A DNA stretch of 64,000 nt from NCBI GenBank assembly GCA_013141495.1, contig JABFQV010000010.1, positions 79,087 through 143,086 of the forward strand, written 5' to 3'. How positions within the stretch are numbered: position 1 is the stretch's first letter; each line of letters starts with the position of its first letter. A model generated the notes under the pieces. That model did no database searches, had not been told where the DNA came from, and was given only the letters and a program-made list of their open reading frames with translations. The position numbers and the translations under genes were made by a program. Source of the DNA: Methylotenera sp. GTDB taxonomy: Bacteria > Pseudomonadota > Gammaproteobacteria > Burkholderiales > Methylophilaceae. Positions 50,298 through 59,162 of the stretch are shown piece after piece.

Positions 50298-52697
50298 TTA
50301 GTTCAAAGAAGCTTCAATATCGCCATCAGATTCTTTTGATATGCTAATTTCAGTTTTACTAGTCGATTGAAATGTCCGAGGAAAACTATTAAGAATTTGT
50401 AGTAAAAAATGCTGAGGAATTTGATAGGCAAGGCCAATTAAGGTATCTAGCTCTTCATCTATTTTAGATCTAGTTGTTTGCTTAAGCACAATTCCAATTT
50501 GTAGTTGATCACAAAATTCATATAATCGCTTATCGTTTACGAGCATATACTTCACGCGACATAAAACATGTTCGCTCAGACTGCTAAATATACCTAGAAA
50601 GTTAACCCGCTTCTCCCAGACGCAAGGGTTAGGTACAGGAATTTGTTTTATGACATTCTGTGTAAGATCAATACCAGTTAATCGATTCCTAACTAAATAA
50701 TCGAATGTTTTTGAATTCATGATTGCCAGTAAAATACCGTATTCTCTTACTCCACTGCCGCAGAGTTGTAGCATTTGCAGAGACTGGATAGCAGGTGAGT
50801 GCGGGAGGATGGTGGCAATGCATGTTCTCTTATTTGAGGACGATGTCGTGCTACGCCAAAACAACGAATATGCTTCGTGATGGTTCTTTGTCAGTTTAGT
50901 CCAAAATTTTCTAGTTATATAGTACCGATACTCTGGAGTATATAATGGATTTAATTTGTTATTTGCGTCAATCTTAGCGCCTAGGGCTTTAGGCTTATAA
51001 CGATCTTTTTCTTCAGCATTTAAAAAATCAGCATACATTCCGTCATATCTATCAATAAATTTCCCTTCAAAAACTGGTAGAGAGTCTTCAACTCGCTGCT
51101 TAAGAATTTCTTTGGAATGTGCTGTTAAATGAACGAGTCTACCAAAATGTGCCGTAGGGTAAATATCTGAAAATTTAGAGTTTTTAGTATATAAATATAG
51201 AAGAATCTCTAAAGAACTAATTTCGGAAAAGCTAGGCAATACGTCACTATTTGATGACAATAGTTTAATTTGCTCTGTAGTCAAACGAATAGATTTGTTG
51301 CTATCCCATATTTCAGATGGGTCGTGAAGATTCATGCCAATATTAAGTCCACCGTCATTCGGACCCAAAACTACCCATGTAAAACGTTCGCGAGAATCTA
51401 TAGGAAAATACTTTTTCTTATTAATAAAGTCATGTGCGGAAGAAATTCCGAAGTCATCTCTCAAGTGTCTAAATAATTGACGATTAGCATGATGAGTTAG
51501 AGTTGACGATTTTATTAACAACCCTACAACTCCTTTATCTTTTTTGACCATGCGTGAAGCAAGTTCAAGAAATAAAGCACCTGTATTTAATTCAGATATT
51601 GCCGAATTGCTGAAGATAGGGTCTGACTTGATTTGAACCCTTGCCTTATCTATATGTGCGATAAGTTCTTGGAAGTAAGAAAATATTTTGGGGTGTGATA
51701 CTGATATTTTTTGTGATAATTTTTCTCGTTCGGATTTTAAGTCACTTTTAACCAAATATTTTGGCAATACAGCCTCGAAATGTACCTTTTCTTCAAATCT
51801 AACTTTTTCCCATGGCGGATTTCCTAGAACAATATCCCATGAACCAAGCTCAAAGTCTGAAGGCCTACCAAAAGAATTTAGATATAGAAATCCGGATAGA
51901 AATGTGAAAATATCTGTAGATTTACAGCCGTCAGAAGCTATTAAAGGGTTCATTTGTCTAAAGGAGTTATCTAGACTAAACAGTTGCCCATTAGGGCAAA
52001 TTTCATGGAGCTCGGAGGCTACAGATATTTTGGCTAAATAAATAGCAATCGGATCTACATCATATCCATATAAATTGCTGCAAACTTTTGCACATAGATG
52101 CGAATGTTGATTAATTGGAAGATTAGCCAACACGAACATTCTCAAATACTGAAGATATGCAATTAAAAATCTTGCTACACCACAGCTCGGATCCGCTACC
52201 CTAGTTACTGAAAGTAAGTCGGCCACTTTCTGAGTAGTCTCTGAGGAGGGCCGATGAATAAATGAATAATCAGTGATACCTAATCGAATTTTGATGTAAG
52301 TATCCACAGCTAAACGAGCTAGCGGAAATGCAAGATTTTGACTTGTATAATATATCCCAGAGGTTTTTCGGTGCAAATTACTATCAGTTGAATCATTTAA
52401 GTTCAAACCAAGCATTTGTTCGTAAAAACTAGATAACTCTCTTGCTGACAGATTTAACTTTGAAAATTGAGTAATTAAATTGGAATCTATAACTACATCT
52501 GTTTTTAACGGACTAGTTGTATCTATTGTAAATTTTTTGATCGATTCTTTAGAAGATTCTCTTATCAATAAATATAGCTTTTCAGCAAACTCTTTCCTGT
52601 AGATACGAGGGTCTGTATCGTTTTTGTTCGTATTAAAATAACCAATAAACGTGTTACTTCTCAGAATAAGCTCTAATCCTTGAGATATCTTATTCAT
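50298..52697 (-). CDS. Adenine-specific DNA methyltransferase (type II/IIG-like), second of a pair
   Basis: 799 residues. GIYYTSQNLAFPLARL (motif X-like), motif I ADPSCGVARFL (Asp169) and motif IV NPPW (293-296), with YGYDVDPIAIYLAK between, identify an N6-adenine DNA methyltransferase. A large C-terminal region (about 480-760) should be the target-recognition part. I see no nuclease motif, so it is probably modification only. Its start overlaps the stop of the other methyltransferase by 4 bp, and the McrBC-like pair faces it, suggesting the protective arm of one restriction system. Confidence 0.85.
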   Translation of the reverse strand: MNKISQGLELILRSNTFIGYFNTNKNDTDPRIYRKEFAEKLYLLIRESSKESIKKFTIDTTSPLKTDVVIDSNLITQFSKLNLSARELSSFYEQMLGLNLNDSTDSNLHRKTSGIYYTSQNLAFPLARLAVDTYIKIRLGITDYSFIHRPSSETTQKVADLLSVTRVADPSCGVARFLIAYLQYLRMFVLANLPINQHSHLCAKVCSNLYGYDVDPIAIYLAKISVASELHEICPNGQLFSLDNSFRQMNPLIASDGCKSTDIFTFLSGFLYLNSFGRPSDFELGSWDIVLGNPPWEKVRFEEKVHFEAVLPKYLVKSDLKSEREKLSQKISVSHPKIFSYFQELIAHIDKARVQIKSDPIFSNSAISELNTGALFLELASRMVKKDKGVVGLLIKSSTLTHHANRQLFRHLRDDFGISSAHDFINKKKYFPIDSRERFTWVVLGPNDGGLNIGMNLHDPSEIWDSNKSIRLTTEQIKLLSSNSDVLPSFSEISSLEILLYLYTKNSKFSDIYPTAHFGRLVHLTAHSKEILKQRVEDSLPVFEGKFIDRYDGMYADFLNAEEKDRYKPKALGAKIDANNKLNPLYTPEYRYYITRKFWTKLTKNHHEAYSLFWRSTTSSSNKRTCIATILPHSPAIQSLQMLQLCGSGVREYGILLAIMNSKTFDYLVRNRLTGIDLTQNVIKQIPVPNPCVWEKRVNFLGIFSSLSEHVLCRVKYMLVNDKRLYEFCDQLQIGIVLKQTTRSKIDEELDTLIGLAYQIPQHFLLQILNSFPRTFQSTSKTEISISKESDGDIEASLN

Positions 52698-55237
52698 TGT
52701 CGATGCAACCCGATATGCTTATCCTTTAAATGGAGAATGGGGCATCCCCAGAAGGACTGATTATGAATTGCAGACAATCTATTGGTAGCCCAATCTTTTA
52801 AATTATTGTATGGAGATTCTGACGATTTTAAGCTACTTTCAGCGTCTGGAAATAATTTATGTAAGTTGCCTAAAATATCATTTATTTTCATTTCTGACGC
52901 TGTCCAATCTCTAACATGATTGAACCCTAGGACATGAAGGATGACTTTATGAATCTTATCTTCAAGATACAGTAACTTTATTGTTGATAATGAAGCAGGG
53001 TCTTTCAATAAAAGCTCTGCAAGTTTTTCTGGATTAATTGATGTAGTTAATGCAAACGCCTCAAGTGGGCCATCAGCAGAAATACCTCCGGGGAGTTTCA
53101 CTCCATTTTTATAACCTAAATTTGGTGCAATATATCTTGAAAAACCTGTATCTAGGCTTTGTACAGATATTTCCATATGTTGATTTTGGATAAAGTGAGA
53201 TGGGAAACTGACATTTTGCCAAACTTCCTCACGCAGGTTTTTTCCAATCCCAAACGATTTCATTATCTCATTTTCAATTAAACCTTCCGCCTTAAGCTTT
53301 TGCAATTCCAAATTAACATCATTATTTAACGAGTTTGAAAAATATGTATCAAAGTCTTCAGTGCTCTCCAGCAAAAAAGTACTAATATCCGTATCAGCAC
53401 TCAATAATCTGGAAGAGAGCCAGTCTTTTTTCAGCTCAACACAAGTTGACCCAAGAGATGCAAGCTGCTTGTTTTTTGCTATTTCTTTATTGAAAGGCAG
53501 CTTGCCAAGATATCCTGCAGAGACAGTAAGTTTAGGGTTAATTTTTCTCAAAAAGTATGTAGCAAGTCTTGAGTTGAGAAAAGCAAGGTGTGCATATGCA
53601 TCACCTTCAAGAACGATTATCCCTGGACCAGAAGCCATAAACACTTGATCTTGCCTCTTAATCCGGACATTCAGTCCAGATGACCCAGTGTCGCTGTAAA
53701 CTAATTGTGTAGTCTTTTGCTTATCAATATTCCTTAATGCGGAGCCAGGCTGTTCTTTAATTCTTTCACCATTTTTACCCCAATAAACAAGAAAACGATT
53801 AAGTCCCCACCAGCGTGAGTAGCCCCCACCTTTGCTTGCTAAAACCCAATCTGATTCAGAGCTTGGTTTTTCCCATAGATATCGAATCATTTCATCGTTA
53901 TTGCCTGTCGAGCTACCCTGCATTGGGTGCGCAGTTGATTTATAATTATCAGTGTAATTTTTTATATGGGAGCTAATCTCATGTGAACGTAGATTTTTTA
54001 TATTTTGAATCAATCTAGCAGTTTGAATGATTTCCTGTTTTGATTTGTAAGGGAAATCAGCAACACTAGTTAAAATTGGTGTTTTATTTGCCGCCGCACT
54101 TTTCTCAAATACTGACAATGATACATTTGTTTTTTCTCCACTAAGCGCGCTAAAAGCACCCACTCCTAATGTTACAGATGTTGCTAGGGGTGCAATTGAC
54201 TGTAATTTTTTTCTTGCCTCTTCAAGGCTTGATAGATGAAAGAATGTATTTTGATGGACGAGGGCTAACACATCTCCCTCTCTAAGCAACTCACTGCATC
54301 TCATAATAAAGCTTGCGCACATATCTCCCCTACAACTTGGAAATTTTGTCTTTATAAACTCTCTTAAGTCTGCATCCATCATCCTCTTTCCAAGAAACGG
54401 TGGATTTGTAATAAGCAAACGGCTTCCTTCAGGAATAATGCTCTCTAACTCATGGCAATTGTTTGAATCAAGGAACCCAGTTGAGTTATGTGATTCGCCA
54501 CCAAGAATTTTGGGTTTAACTGACGGTAAATGACCAGTTTTTATTGCAAAAGCAACAGCCAGGCTTAATGATGCAATTTCTTTCATCATTGGATCAAGGT
54601 CATAACCTACTAAATTATTTAAAACTTGTGTTGCTTGTTGAGTTTTATTTTTATCGCTGTTAACTACGTCTGTGGTAAGCAAATCAAATGCTGATAATAA
54701 GATGTTTGCCGCGCCAACAGCTGGATCTATGATTACAACATCTTTTTTTTCAACTCCCTTATCTTCGATTAGTTTTAATGAACTAAGGAGTAAAGCTTCT
54801 GCCATGTATGGCTCAGTAAAAAACTGAGTTTTATGTAACAAGTCTGTGCCACTTATTTTTTCACTCGATTTATTAGTTGAGGATTTTCTATGCTCTTCTT
54901 TAACTAACAAGTAGAAATCTGATAACGTAAAAATCCCAATATTATTAGTGGTCTTTATGTAATCAATCGTATTGTTAATTACTGAATTAATCTCAACCTT
55001 CAAATGACGCTGATTCAGCTTGTTAACCAACACAAAGCACTTTGGCGCAAGCGATTCAGCATACTTATATAATTGATTCCAATCAAAAACAGGGTCTGTT
55101 TTTTTATTCCCCCTAGTGCTCCATCCAAGCATAATCACGGCCAAAATAAAAATCATTCCAAATGCGCGCTCTTCGAAATCAAGCTTGCCTGCTTTATCAA
55201 TTAACCGATTAAAGTAATTGGCTAACTTATCGTTCAT
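52694..55237 (-). CDS. Adenine-specific DNA methyltransferase, first of a pair
   Basis: 847 residues. Motif I is IIDPAVGAANILLSAF (Asp171), then GYDLDPMMKEIA, and motif IV is LITNPPFLGKRMMD (NPPF 278-281). The order and spacing are those of an N6-adenine methyltransferase with a long C-terminal target-recognition segment (after about 450). Motif I has Val in place of the usual Cys, a moderate departure. The 11 bp overlap with the AbrB-like gene and the 4 bp overlap with the other methyltransferase make one operon. Two full-length but clearly different methyltransferases suggest they mark the two strands of an asymmetric site. Confidence 0.85.
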   Translation of the reverse strand: MNDKLANYFNRLIDKAGKLDFEERAFGMIFILAVIMLGWSTRGNKKTDPVFDWNQLYKYAESLAPKCFVLVNKLNQRHLKVEINSVINNTIDYIKTTNNIGIFTLSDFYLLVKEEHRKSSTNKSSEKISGTDLLHKTQFFTEPYMAEALLLSSLKLIEDKGVEKKDVVIIDPAVGAANILLSAFDLLTTDVVNSDKNKTQQATQVLNNLVGYDLDPMMKEIASLSLAVAFAIKTGHLPSVKPKILGGESHNSTGFLDSNNCHELESIIPEGSRLLITNPPFLGKRMMDADLREFIKTKFPSCRGDMCASFIMRCSELLREGDVLALVHQNTFFHLSSLEEARKKLQSIAPLATSVTLGVGAFSALSGEKTNVSLSVFEKSAAANKTPILTSVADFPYKSKQEIIQTARLIQNIKNLRSHEISSHIKNYTDNYKSTAHPMQGSSTGNNDEMIRYLWEKPSSESDWVLASKGGGYSRWWGLNRFLVYWGKNGERIKEQPGSALRNIDKQKTTQLVYSDTGSSGLNVRIKRQDQVFMASGPGIIVLEGDAYAHLAFLNSRLATYFLRKINPKLTVSAGYLGKLPFNKEIAKNKQLASLGSTCVELKKDWLSSRLLSADTDISTFLLESTEDFDTYFSNSLNNDVNLELQKLKAEGLIENEIMKSFGIGKNLREEVWQNVSFPSHFIQNQHMEISVQSLDTGFSRYIAPNLGYKNGVKLPGGISADGPLEAFALTTSINPEKLAELLLKDPASLSTIKLLYLEDKIHKVILHVLGFNHVRDWTASEMKINDILGNLHKLFPDAESSLKSSESPYNNLKDWATNRLSAIHNQSFWGCPILHLKDKHIGLHRQ

Positions 55238-55427
55238 TTTTTACTCGAGCAGGTTTTTTGGCGGTGATATTTTTGACATTAGGTTCAATTAGAAGGCACA
55301 TCTGTTCAGTATCTATATATAGCTTTACAGAGTCGCCAACATCTAAGCCGAGGTTTTCTAATACATTTTGATCTACTGCGATGCGTCGCCCCTTTTGAAT
55401 TTTTAATGTGCCAAATAATACTTTCAT
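55227..55427 (-). CDS. AbrB/MazE-like DNA-binding protein
   Basis: 66 residues: GTLKIQKGRRIAVDQNVLENLGL and DVGDSVKLYI form the swapped-hairpin SpoVT-AbrB domain, followed by a basic tail. It is likely to be the controller of the methyltransferase operon, which it starts. A perfect palindrome lies 27 bp upstream (55454-55474). A role as an antitoxin is less likely because no small toxin gene is adjacent. Confidence 0.8.
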   Translation of the reverse strand: MKVLFGTLKIQKGRRIAVDQNVLENLGLDVGDSVKLYIDTEQMCLLIEPNVKNITAKKPARVKNER

Positions 55428-55453
55428 AAGACTTATTATATACTTTTTTTAGA

Positions 55454-55474
55454 CTTATAAAAGTCTTTTATAAG
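55454..55474. promoter_or_regulatory. Palindromic operator candidate before the AbrB-like gene
   Basis: CTTATAAAAG and CTTTTATAAG with one base between them form a perfect 21-bp palindrome. The related AGACTTAT repeats at 55431 and 55451. This is a plausible site for AbrB-like autoregulation. Confidence 0.6.
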
Positions 55475-55585
55475 CCTGGTATCTAAGTGGTGGGGGCTCA
55501 ATAATGTAAGTGTTAATTTCCTTATGAATTTTAAAATCATTTGAAATGGGTCATCATCACGTGAACTAGTTTTAACGAGATACTG

Positions 55586-55810
55586 ATGGAATTAACAAAG
55601 ACAGCAGATGCCTGGCTGACGCACATGAAAGTCTGGCGGCGAAGTTGAATGGCACAGGTTGAGTATTGTGCAGCTTATGGATTGATGAAAAAACATTTTC
55701 AAACTAGAAAACCAAGCTTCACAAACATTTTCCAGATTTACCCAATAAAATCCGAGCTACGGAAATGCCTGCTGTACCAACAAATTCATTCTTTTTTCGT
55801 ACATTGCTGA
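55586..55810 (+). pseudogene. Remnant of an IS66-type TnpA accessory gene
   Basis: Translated from 55586 the frame reads TADAWLTHMKVWRRS, stop, MAQVEYCAAYGL, resembling the W..H...W..SG.SQ.EYC..HGL pattern of IS66 TnpA with an in-frame TGA where a glycine codon would be expected. No companion tnpB/tnpC is present. Resemblance is short, so the call is tentative. Confidence 0.4.
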
Positions 55811-55960
55811 AGTTGTGTGTCACATGCAAAGATATCCAGCGGATCGAGGTTCTGTCAGAGCTGTTCCGTGGCGACTACAAATCCAAGATACAACTTTATT
55901 TTTCGTCAACACATCAACAGCCGCTGGAAATTACTTGTTTTAGCGAGCATAAGAGTTAGA

Positions 55961-56506
55961 TTAGGCATGTTTTTGACTATTCCAGTACAGCACATCAAGT
56001 TCATACCGATTCAGATTTTCCATATTGGCGAGCAGCATGGCAGCATCTTGAATCTTTTGGTTGAGTTGGGGATTCAGATTTTTTATTCTGAATTTTGGCG
56101 CGTACTTACTTCCAGTTTTCTCGTCAACTTTAGCAACTATTTGACTGTCAAGTGGCACCTCAAGGAATTGCTCAATGGAGGCTAAGTTGAATGTTAAATG
56201 AAGGTCTTTGTTCATTGCACACAATCGTAAAAAAATGTTGATGACCTTTCTTGCAGCTCCCCAGTTTGGCTGGTCATCTTCGGGCTTAAGCAGTTTGAGG
56301 GACAGTGCCTCCGTTTTTTTATTTAAGAATTCAGCAAAAGCTAATTCGTTCATGCCTGTTAAGCCTTTAAGAGACATCTCTGAAATGAGAAATTTCTGGG
56401 CTCGGGCGACACGTCCTTTGCCTGATTGCATCATCAATGTTGAATTTCCGACGCTGGCTATGGCTAAATGTAATCTCACTGCATCTGGCCAGTTCTCACG
56501 CTGCAT
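55961..56506 (-). CDS. Hypothetical helical protein
   Basis: 181 residues, basic and helical, with no recognisable motif. The start is well supported: an AAGGGG ribosome site precedes the ATG at 56506. It begins 141 bp after the WYL regulator on the same strand. The in-between sequence, read in the regulator frame after its stop, yields a tidy 37-codon stretch ending in TAA, perhaps the tail of a lost gene. Function unknown. Confidence 0.6.
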   Translation of the reverse strand: MQRENWPDAVRLHLAIASVGNSTLMMQSGKGRVARAQKFLISEMSLKGLTGMNELAFAEFLNKKTEALSLKLLKPEDDQPNWGAARKVINIFLRLCAMNKDLHLTFNLASIEQFLEVPLDSQIVAKVDEKTGSKYAPKFRIKNLNPQLNQKIQDAAMLLANMENLNRYELDVLYWNSQKHA

Positions 56507-56647
56507 TTTTGCCCCTTAACTTTCTACTTATATTAATTGTTTTGCCGATTGGTGCAATTGCGATTCCAGCCAATGATTACAGATCGGGCCCATCACCCCT
56601 TGTTGTAGATTAGGCCAGCGTTGGCGAAATACGGTCTGGCTGTTCGA

Positions 56648-57559
56648 TTAGACCGTTACTGGATTTTTATAACCAGGAGCTAATAAAGCATTGTTGACAC
56701 CATAAAGTACTAGGCTATCTTTAAGCCATAACCTGAACTCTTCGCCAACTAAAGAGTGATCGGGAGAGCAGTCAACTATCCATTGTCTTAGGAAGTAACC
56801 AGCTATAGCAGCACGAATTTTAATTTTTAAAACTCCATTTTCCATGCCATAGTCACTACCTATAACTTCTGGGCGCGTTCTTGCAGGGTGTGGTACGAGT
56901 TCTAATTCAACAATTCTGTTCCATTCATTATCTTGTTCTATTGATTCGTGTATTTCAATAATGGAATCTTCTAAAACAACGGCTGACTTCATTCTAGTAA
57001 GAACAAAGTCTCTGAATTCCTGACTTTTTCTATCAAAAGACCTTACATGCCACCTAAGACCATCATTGACTAAAGTGAAGGGGATAATTTCTCTTTTGTT
57101 TGCTCCACTAGAGTGTGAGCTATATTGTATAGATACAGCTTTTTTTCGATTTATTCCACGAGAGATTGGCGCCAGAATAGAAACTGACGGTCGATTTAAT
57201 GTAATTGGAAGTACGCAATTGATAAGTGATCCTCTGACGGAGTTGATGCCGTCACCGAAGCCGTGTGAAAGTACAGTAAGTACACGCTCTATATTATGTT
57301 CAAACGCTGGTTTGAATTCGTCACCAATCAAATAGGTTTTAGTACTACCTTCAAAAGCTATATTTTCGGGATACAAACTTCTGTATTGAGTGATATCTCT
57401 AGTAGCAACCGCTGGCCCTACTCCAAAGCGATCAAGTATGTCCTGTCTTCTTAACTCACCTAAAAAGTATAGGCGAAAATCTATATAAGCAAGACGCTCT
57501 CTCTGCGTTTGACTAATTAATTCATCAGAATTTATTTTTGACTTATCCATAAATTGCAT
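56648..57559 (-). CDS. WYL-domain transcriptional regulator, CapW/BrxR type
   Basis: 303 residues. A winged helix-turn-helix (about 22-60, FLGELRRQDILDRFGVGPAVATRD) is followed by a WYL domain (INRKKAVSIQYSSHS, then RWHVRSFDRKSQEFRDFVLTRM) and a C-terminal WCX-like part. This is the layout of CapW and BrxR, repressors that control CBASS and BREX defence operons and release DNA on sensing a ligand, probably nucleic acid. It is divergent from the small protein and MBL / E2-E1-JAB operon and likely represses it. Confidence 0.85.
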   Translation of the reverse strand: MQFMDKSKINSDELISQTQRERLAYIDFRLYFLGELRRQDILDRFGVGPAVATRDITQYRSLYPENIAFEGSTKTYLIGDEFKPAFEHNIERVLTVLSHGFGDGINSVRGSLINCVLPITLNRPSVSILAPISRGINRKKAVSIQYSSHSSGANKREIIPFTLVNDGLRWHVRSFDRKSQEFRDFVLTRMKSAVVLEDSIIEIHESIEQDNEWNRIVELELVPHPARTRPEVIGSDYGMENGVLKIKIRAAIAGYFLRQWIVDCSPDHSLVGEEFRLWLKDSLVLYGVNNALLAPGYKNPVTV

Positions 57560-57679
57560 TGTAATGGCTCAAAATATTTAATACAATCATTTTAGCATGT
57601 TGATATCATCTAAATGATGATGTATTATGATCGATATGATTCTCAATAGTGTAAATCATAATTTATAAGGAATAATGTT

Positions 57680-57853
57680 ATGGCAAAAAATAATCCAGCA
57701 GGTGATGGTCATCGTGTAGGCGCAGTTCGTGATCGTAGTCAAACTCAAACTCCCTCAGGAAACTGGGTCAAGCGTGACAAAGAGACCGGGCGGTTTATGG
57801 ATGTAAAGACTTCTGACAAAACCCCATTTAAGGGTGTAACAAAAGAAAAGTAA
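57680..57853 (+). CDS. Small conserved hypothetical protein (57 residues)
   Basis: 57 residues: MAKNNPAGDGHRVGAVRDRS, then a GNWVKRDKETGRFMDVK core and a KGVTKEK end, a pattern I recall from small proteins widespread in proteobacteria. A TAAGGA ribosome site precedes the ATG. It is the first gene of the module divergent from the WYL regulator. It lacks a diglycine end and is too short for a ubiquitin-like fold, so it is unlikely to be the modifier of the module. Function unknown. Confidence 0.75.
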   Translation: MAKNNPAGDGHRVGAVRDRSQTQTPSGNWVKRDKETGRFMDVKTSDKTPFKGVTKEK

Positions 57854-58007
57854 TCGAATGTATTATTTACACTTGAAAATATACTTAATAACCACAACAT
57901 ATTGTGTGTTTACTCACACTTAAGCACAACATACAATATTTTCGTAAATTCTTGGCTAACTACCTAAGTAGTTATTAATTAGCCACTAGAAAGACATAGG
58001 AGCACTA

Positions 58008-59162
58008 ATGAGCAAGCATGAGATTGTGTTTTACCCTGTGGCAAATGGCGATACTAGTCAGGTAATTACTTCAAATGGCCGTCGTATTCTTTTCGATTTT
58101 TGTCATTGTTCATGTGGCGAAGACCCTGATGACCCTGTGATTGATCTTAACTCAACACTTAAAGAAGAGTTAAGTGCAGTTGAGAGAGATTATTTTGACG
58201 TGGTGGCTTTTACTCACGCAGATAAAGATCATATTAGCGGCAGTACTGATTTTTTCGAATTACAGCACGCTGAAAAATACCAAGGTAACGGCCGCGTCAA
58301 AATAAATACTTTGTGGATTCCTGCTGCAATGCTATTGGAAAATGCAACAAATGATGAGCAAAGTGAAGAGTTTGTCATACTGCGACAAGAAGCCAGATAT
58401 CGATTACTAGAAGGTAAAGATATCCTTGTTTTTTCACATCCGACTAGGTTGGATGATGAGTGGCTTCATGAGAAGCTAAAGGAAAGAGGTTTAGCCGTAA
58501 CAGCGCGCGACCATTTATTTGTTAATGCAGGTACGATTGTCCCAGGACTTAGTTTAGCAAACGATGGCGTGGAAGTTTTCTGCCATTCACCATTTATCAA
58601 ACACTGCGATGATGGAGATATTATTAGAAATGAAGCATCGCTTGTTTTTAATGTAAGGCTAGATGCAGATGGCGAGTATTTTGATTATCTCGAAGTCGGC
58701 GATAGCACTTGGGATGTACTTGAAGATATCGTAGCTACTACAGATTATCATGGCAATATGGATCGTTTAGCTTGGGATATCTACAACATCCCACATCACT
58801 GCAGCTATCTATCCTTGAGCGATGAAAAGGGTGGTAAGGAAACAATACCCAAACCTTTAGTAGAAAAAATATTGTTATTAGGTAAACCCAATTCTTATAT
58901 TGTAAGTTCAAGCTGTCCAGTTACTGATGTTAAAGAATCGTATGACCAAGTCCAGCCCCCGCATATCCAAGCACGTAAAACATATGAAAAATATATAAAT
59001 AAAGTGGGCGGTAGGAAATTTCTAGTGACTATGGAAGAGCCTAATGCCAACCAACCTAAGCCAATCAGGTTTGAAATCTCAAATAGTGGCATTTCATTAA
59101 TTAAAGCAGCAGCTACTGGTGCATCTTTCTTAGCTTCAACTAAGCCACCGAGAGCCGGATAA
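58008..59162 (+). CDS. MBL-fold hydrolase of a ubiquitin-like module
   Basis: 384 residues. The metal motif is His70-x-Asp72-x-Asp74-His75 (THADKDHISG), a H-x-D-x-D-H variant of the usual H-x-H-x-D-H, and further ligand candidates are His193 (FCHSPF), Asp232 (EVGDST) and His263/His264 (IPHHCS). The fold resembles ComEC-type and RNase Z-like hydrolases. The stop overlaps the next gene by one base (TAATG), so the two are co-translated. MBL proteins next to E2-E1-JAB fusions were noted in comparative genomics of prokaryotic ubiquitin-like systems by Iyer, Burroughs and Aravind. Substrate unknown. Confidence 0.85.
   Translation: MSKHEIVFYPVANGDTSQVITSNGRRILFDFCHCSCGEDPDDPVIDLNSTLKEELSAVERDYFDVVAFTHADKDHISGSTDFFELQHAEKYQGNGRVKINTLWIPAAMLLENATNDEQSEEFVILRQEARYRLLEGKDILVFSHPTRLDDEWLHEKLKERGLAVTARDHLFVNAGTIVPGLSLANDGVEVFCHSPFIKHCDDGDIIRNEASLVFNVRLDADGEYFDYLEVGDSTWDVLEDIVATTDYHGNMDRLAWDIYNIPHHCSYLSLSDEKGGKETIPKPLVEKILLLGKPNSYIVSSSCPVTDVKESYDQVQPPHIQARKTYEKYINKVGGRKFLVTMEEPNANQPKPIRFEISNSGISLIKAAATGASFLASTKPPRAG

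Larger units (their letters stand above)
55428..55960. other. 533-bp stretch with operator palindrome and transposase debris
   Basis: Holds the operator palindrome near the AbrB-like gene and a decayed IS66-type accessory reading frame at 55586. The rest (55811-55960) has short frames without family resemblance. No intact gene seen. Confidence 0.5.

Noticed and set aside
55817..56185. Plus-strand frame of 122 codons over the minus-strand hypothetical gene
   Set aside because: Codons and composition look like antisense of the better supported minus-strand frame, and no ribosome site precedes it.
56526..56647. In-frame continuation after the WYL regulator stop (about 37 codons, ending TAA)
   Set aside because: No start codon with a ribosome site and no family match; noted only as possible debris.
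57680..57853. Small protein as the missing ubiquitin-like modifier
   Set aside because: 57 residues is too short for a beta-grasp fold and the end is KEK, not Gly-Gly.
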